Assembly (NCBI RefSeq): GCF_016595215.1
Contig: NZ_JAENHK010000010.1
Location: 2,465,390-2,529,389, forward strand
Source of the DNA: Chryseobacterium paridis
GTDB taxonomy: Bacteria > Bacteroidota > Bacteroidia > Flavobacteriales > Weeksellaceae
Direction of reading: 5' to 3'
Length of the DNA stretch: 64,000 nucleotides
The stretch's first letter is position 1. Every line of letters starts with the position of its first letter. The translations under genes were made by a program, and so were the position numbers. The notes under the pieces are model-generated. The model ran no database searches. It was not told the DNA's origin and saw only the letters and a program-made list of their open reading frames with translations. Below are positions 63,001 to 64,000 of the stretch, piece by piece.

Positions 63001-63401
63001 GAATTACAGAAAGAGGAGGTGTTCTTGGTGCTATGGAAACCATGTACCAGCGTTCAAAAATCCAGGAAGAGTCTATGCATTATGAATGGCTGAAGCATAC
63101 CGGAGAATATCCGATCATTGGGGTAAATACCTTCTTAGGAAAGGATGGTTCACCAACTGTTCGTCCGGGAGAAGTTATTCGTTCTACAGAGGAAGAAAAG
63201 CAGGTTCAGATAGAAACGCTTCACAACTTCCAACAAGCTAACCAGGATAAATCCGAAGCAGCTTTAAAACAATTACAATATGCAGCCATTAATCAACAGA
63301 ACCTATTTGGAGTAATGATGGATGCAGTGAAATACTGTTCTCTTGGACAAATCACCAATGCTTTATTTGAAGTAGGTGGCAAGTACAGAAGAAATATGTA
63401 A
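60054..63401 (+). CDS. icmF: Fused acyl-CoA mutase, IcmF type (B12-dependent)
   Basis: 1115 residues from the ATG at 60054. Domain order: cobalamin-binding domain (about 10-140) with [10 protein letters not shown] (cobalt-ligating His24) and [11 protein letters not shown]; a MeaB-like GTPase chaperone (about 190-460) with P-loop GTGGAGKSS and NKSD at 343-346; then the mutase domain (about 510-1115) with [20 protein letters not shown] and [20 protein letters not shown]. This order defines IcmF, an isobutyryl-CoA / butyryl-CoA mutase. Gln764 sits where methylmalonyl-CoA mutase has its carboxylate-binding Arg, arguing against methylmalonyl-CoA. It probably works in branched-chain amino-acid or fatty-acid metabolism. 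Confidence 0.9.
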   Translation: METQKYTPKNKVRIVTAASLFDGHDAAINIMRRVIQGTGCEVIHLGHDKSAEEVVNTAIQEDANAIALTSYQGGHNEYFKYIYDLLREKNSPQIKIFGGGGGVILPEEIKDLMDYGIDRIYSPDDGRELGLQGMIDDLVNRSDFATGKDVTANDLDAISFENSTSIASIISAVENFSDEKPELVKAIDEKAKDLNIPIIGITGTGGAGKSSLTDELVRRFLRSNTDKKIAIISIDPSKKKTGGALLGDRIRMNAINDSRVYMRSMATRENNVSVSPFIHSALNVLKLAHPDVIILETSGIGQSGSEVSDFADVSMYVMTPEYGASTQLEKIDMLDYADLVALNKSDKRGALDALQAVRKQFQRNHLLWESPLDDMPVYATKASQFNDHGTTELYNRLISKVNDKFSDLNLNTFVEQEITDEVTIIPPKRVRYLSEIVENNKQYDVNIEKQAELARKMYHIDGVKNIISNEALDAEYQKAEKDLQQENIDFLKNWDDTKKAFHQEFYSYFVRGKEIKVETSTESLSHLKIPKIALPKYNDWGDLISWKGQENLPGSFPFTAGIYPFKRTGEDPTRMFAGEGGPERTNRRFHYVSAEMPAKRLSTAFDSVTLYGQDPALPPDIYGKIGNAGVSIATLDDAKKLYSGFDLINALTSVSMTINGPAPMLLAFFMNAAIDQNVEKYIAEHQLEAKVEAVLKAKFDDKGLQRPQYNGELPPSNNGLGLQLLGITGDEIIPKEEYEKIKAHTIATVRGTVQADILKEDQAQNTCIFSTEFALRLMGDVQEYFIKEKVRNFYSVSISGYHIAEAGANPVSQLAFTLANGFTYVEYYLSRGMDINDFAPNLSFFFSNGIDPEYSVIGRVARRIWAKAMKLKYGADERSQMLKYHIQTSGRSLHAQEIDFNDIRTTLQALYAIYDNCNSLHTNAYDEAITTPTEQSVRRAMAIQLIINKELGLAKNENPLQGSFIIEELTDLVEEAVYAEFDRITERGGVLGAMETMYQRSKIQEESMHYEWLKHTGEYPIIGVNTFLGKDGSPTVRPGEVIRSTEEEKQVQIETLHNFQQANQDKSEAALKQLQYAAINQQNLFGVMMDAVKYCSLGQITNALFEVGGKYRRNM

Positions 63402-63421
63402 CAGGGTTACGAATAAAAATA

Positions 63422-63451
63422 AAAAAACCGCAGAAATTCTGCGGTTTTTTT
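63422..63451. terminator. Terminator between icmF and the M16 gene
   Basis: AACCGCAGAA / TTCTGCGGTT stem with A and T runs on both sides, so it can serve both convergent genes. Confidence 0.85.
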
Positions 63452-63476
63452 ATTGGCTTATATTTAAATACAAATC

Positions 63477-64000
63477 TTATTTTTTATTAAAATCTCCTGC
63501 AAAAACAGAAATAATATTATTTTCAGAAAGATATTTTTTCAAAGCAGCATTCACTTCAGATAATTTCAGATTCTGAATTTTTGTATTCTGTTCATCAAAT
63601 TTATCCAATGAAACTCCAAAAAGAAGCTGAGTATTTACCAGGTTAACAAGTGTTCCATCAGAACCTAGGCTGGTTTTCCTTTCATTAGCATAACTTTTTT
63701 TGTTGGAATCAAGTTCTTCCTGTGTAAATCCTGAAGCCAGTGCTTTGTTAACTTCTTCCTTGATGGCAGCTTCTACAGCATTTCTTTTGGTAGGATTTAA
63801 AAAGGCATAATAATTCCATGAAGCAACATCATTCGAAACAGGAACATCCAGATACGAACCAACTCCATAGGAGATCCCTTCTTTTTCACGCAACCTCATC
63901 GGTAATCTTGCAGAAAGGAATCCTCCACTTCCTAAAATTTCATTAGCCATTACCAATGCCGGGTAATCAGGGTGGTCTTGTGACATTTTGAAACTTGAAG
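63477..64000 (-). CDS. M16 family peptidase, C-terminal part (cut by window edge)
   Basis: The reading frame stays open to the window edge, so only the C-terminal 170 or so residues are seen. They match the inactive M16 half: DHPDYPALVMANEILGSGGF, LPMRLREKEGISYGVGSY (substrate-binding R/Y pair) and GFTQEELDSNKKSY. The zinc-binding HxxEH motif would lie upstream, outside the window. It is likely a periplasmic processing or degradative metallopeptidase. Confidence 0.88.
   Translation of the reverse strand, partial: SSFKMSQDHPDYPALVMANEILGSGGFLSARLPMRLREKEGISYGVGSYLDVPVSNDVASWNYYAFLNPTKRNAVEAAIKEEVNKALASGFTQEELDSNKKSYANERKTSLGSDGTLVNLVNTQLLFGVSLDKFDEQNTKIQNLKLSEVNAALKKYLSENNIISVFAGDFNKK

Noticed and set aside
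1-64000. CRISPR array, rRNA, tRNA or insertion sequence
   Set aside because: No regularly spaced repeats, no cloverleaf or rRNA-like stretches, and no transposase motifs noticed in any spacer.

Overview
The window looks like chromosomal DNA from a flavobacterium of the Chryseobacterium type (Bacteroidota, Weeksellaceae). Four things point that way. The DNA is AT-rich. Most promoters fit the Bacteroidota -7 consensus TAnnTTTG, very often as TATCTTTG, TAAATTTG or TATTTTTG. There are giant secreted proteins with a type IX secretion (T9SS) type B sorting domain. Ribosomal proteins, TilS, RibE, PdxA, AccA/B/C, GltX and trmB-type genes all have the Bacteroidota style. I saw no rRNA, tRNA, insertion sequence, prophage or CRISPR array. 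The right edge cuts one gene, an M16 peptidase.

Region by region. 1-5.5 kb holds a lipoprotein, a family 2 glycosyltransferase, a leftward run of overlapping genes that includes the Kdo transferase waaA, a murein-peptide NlpC/P60 peptidase and an O-methyltransferase. 5.6-13.3 kb holds a 49-residue basic protein, an OmpA-type lipoprotein, tilS-dsbD, an ExbD, a lipoprotein, an alpha/beta hydrolase and a patatin. 13.3-22.4 kb is housekeeping: DHH phosphoesterase, rpmH, ftsE, the leftward ribE-histidine kinase-trmN6 operon, pdxA, yceD-rpmF and accB-accC. 22.5-23.6 kb is a MACPF (perforin-like) lipoprotein.

23.7-34.2 kb starts with ornithine aminotransferase, whose stop codon overlaps the start of a rightward surface-glycan cluster (two WaaE-like GT2 enzymes, a polysaccharide deacetylase, two paralogous GT-like proteins, another GT-like protein and a GT4). 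Three more glycosyltransferases run leftward from 34.2 to 31.5 kb. 34.6-39.9 kb holds an unknown lipoprotein, gltX, accA, a DUF6759-like protein and tsf. 40.1-52.4 kb is a tandem array of four very large secreted proteins, each with an IgGFc-binding-like N-terminal region, Ig/cadherin-like modules, an SprB-like repeat and a CHU_C type B sorting domain. Each copy carries its own promoter, and the first three are followed by clear hairpin terminators. 52.5-56.2 kb carries a carboxypeptidase-regulatory-like secreted protein, three more DUF6759-like proteins and trmB. 56.2-58.1 kb is the leftward rplM-rpsI-rpsB operon. 58.1-64 kb has a sigma-54-type promoter in front of a strong hairpin with no gene (candidate small RNA), a DUF3667 membrane protein, a small membrane protein, a fused acyl-CoA mutase (IcmF type) and the M16 peptidase fragment.

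The most interesting points are these. (1) The T9SS adhesin-like tandem array, with signs of recent duplication or gene conversion. (2) The separation of tsf from rpsB together with the split DUF6759 family, which a single inversion of about 17 kb would explain. (3) The MACPF lipoprotein, and a 12-base motif it shares, at identical distance from the start codon, with an unknown lipoprotein. (4) The sigma-54-type promoter and hairpin lacking a gene. Functional names come from motifs read by eye; no database search was run.
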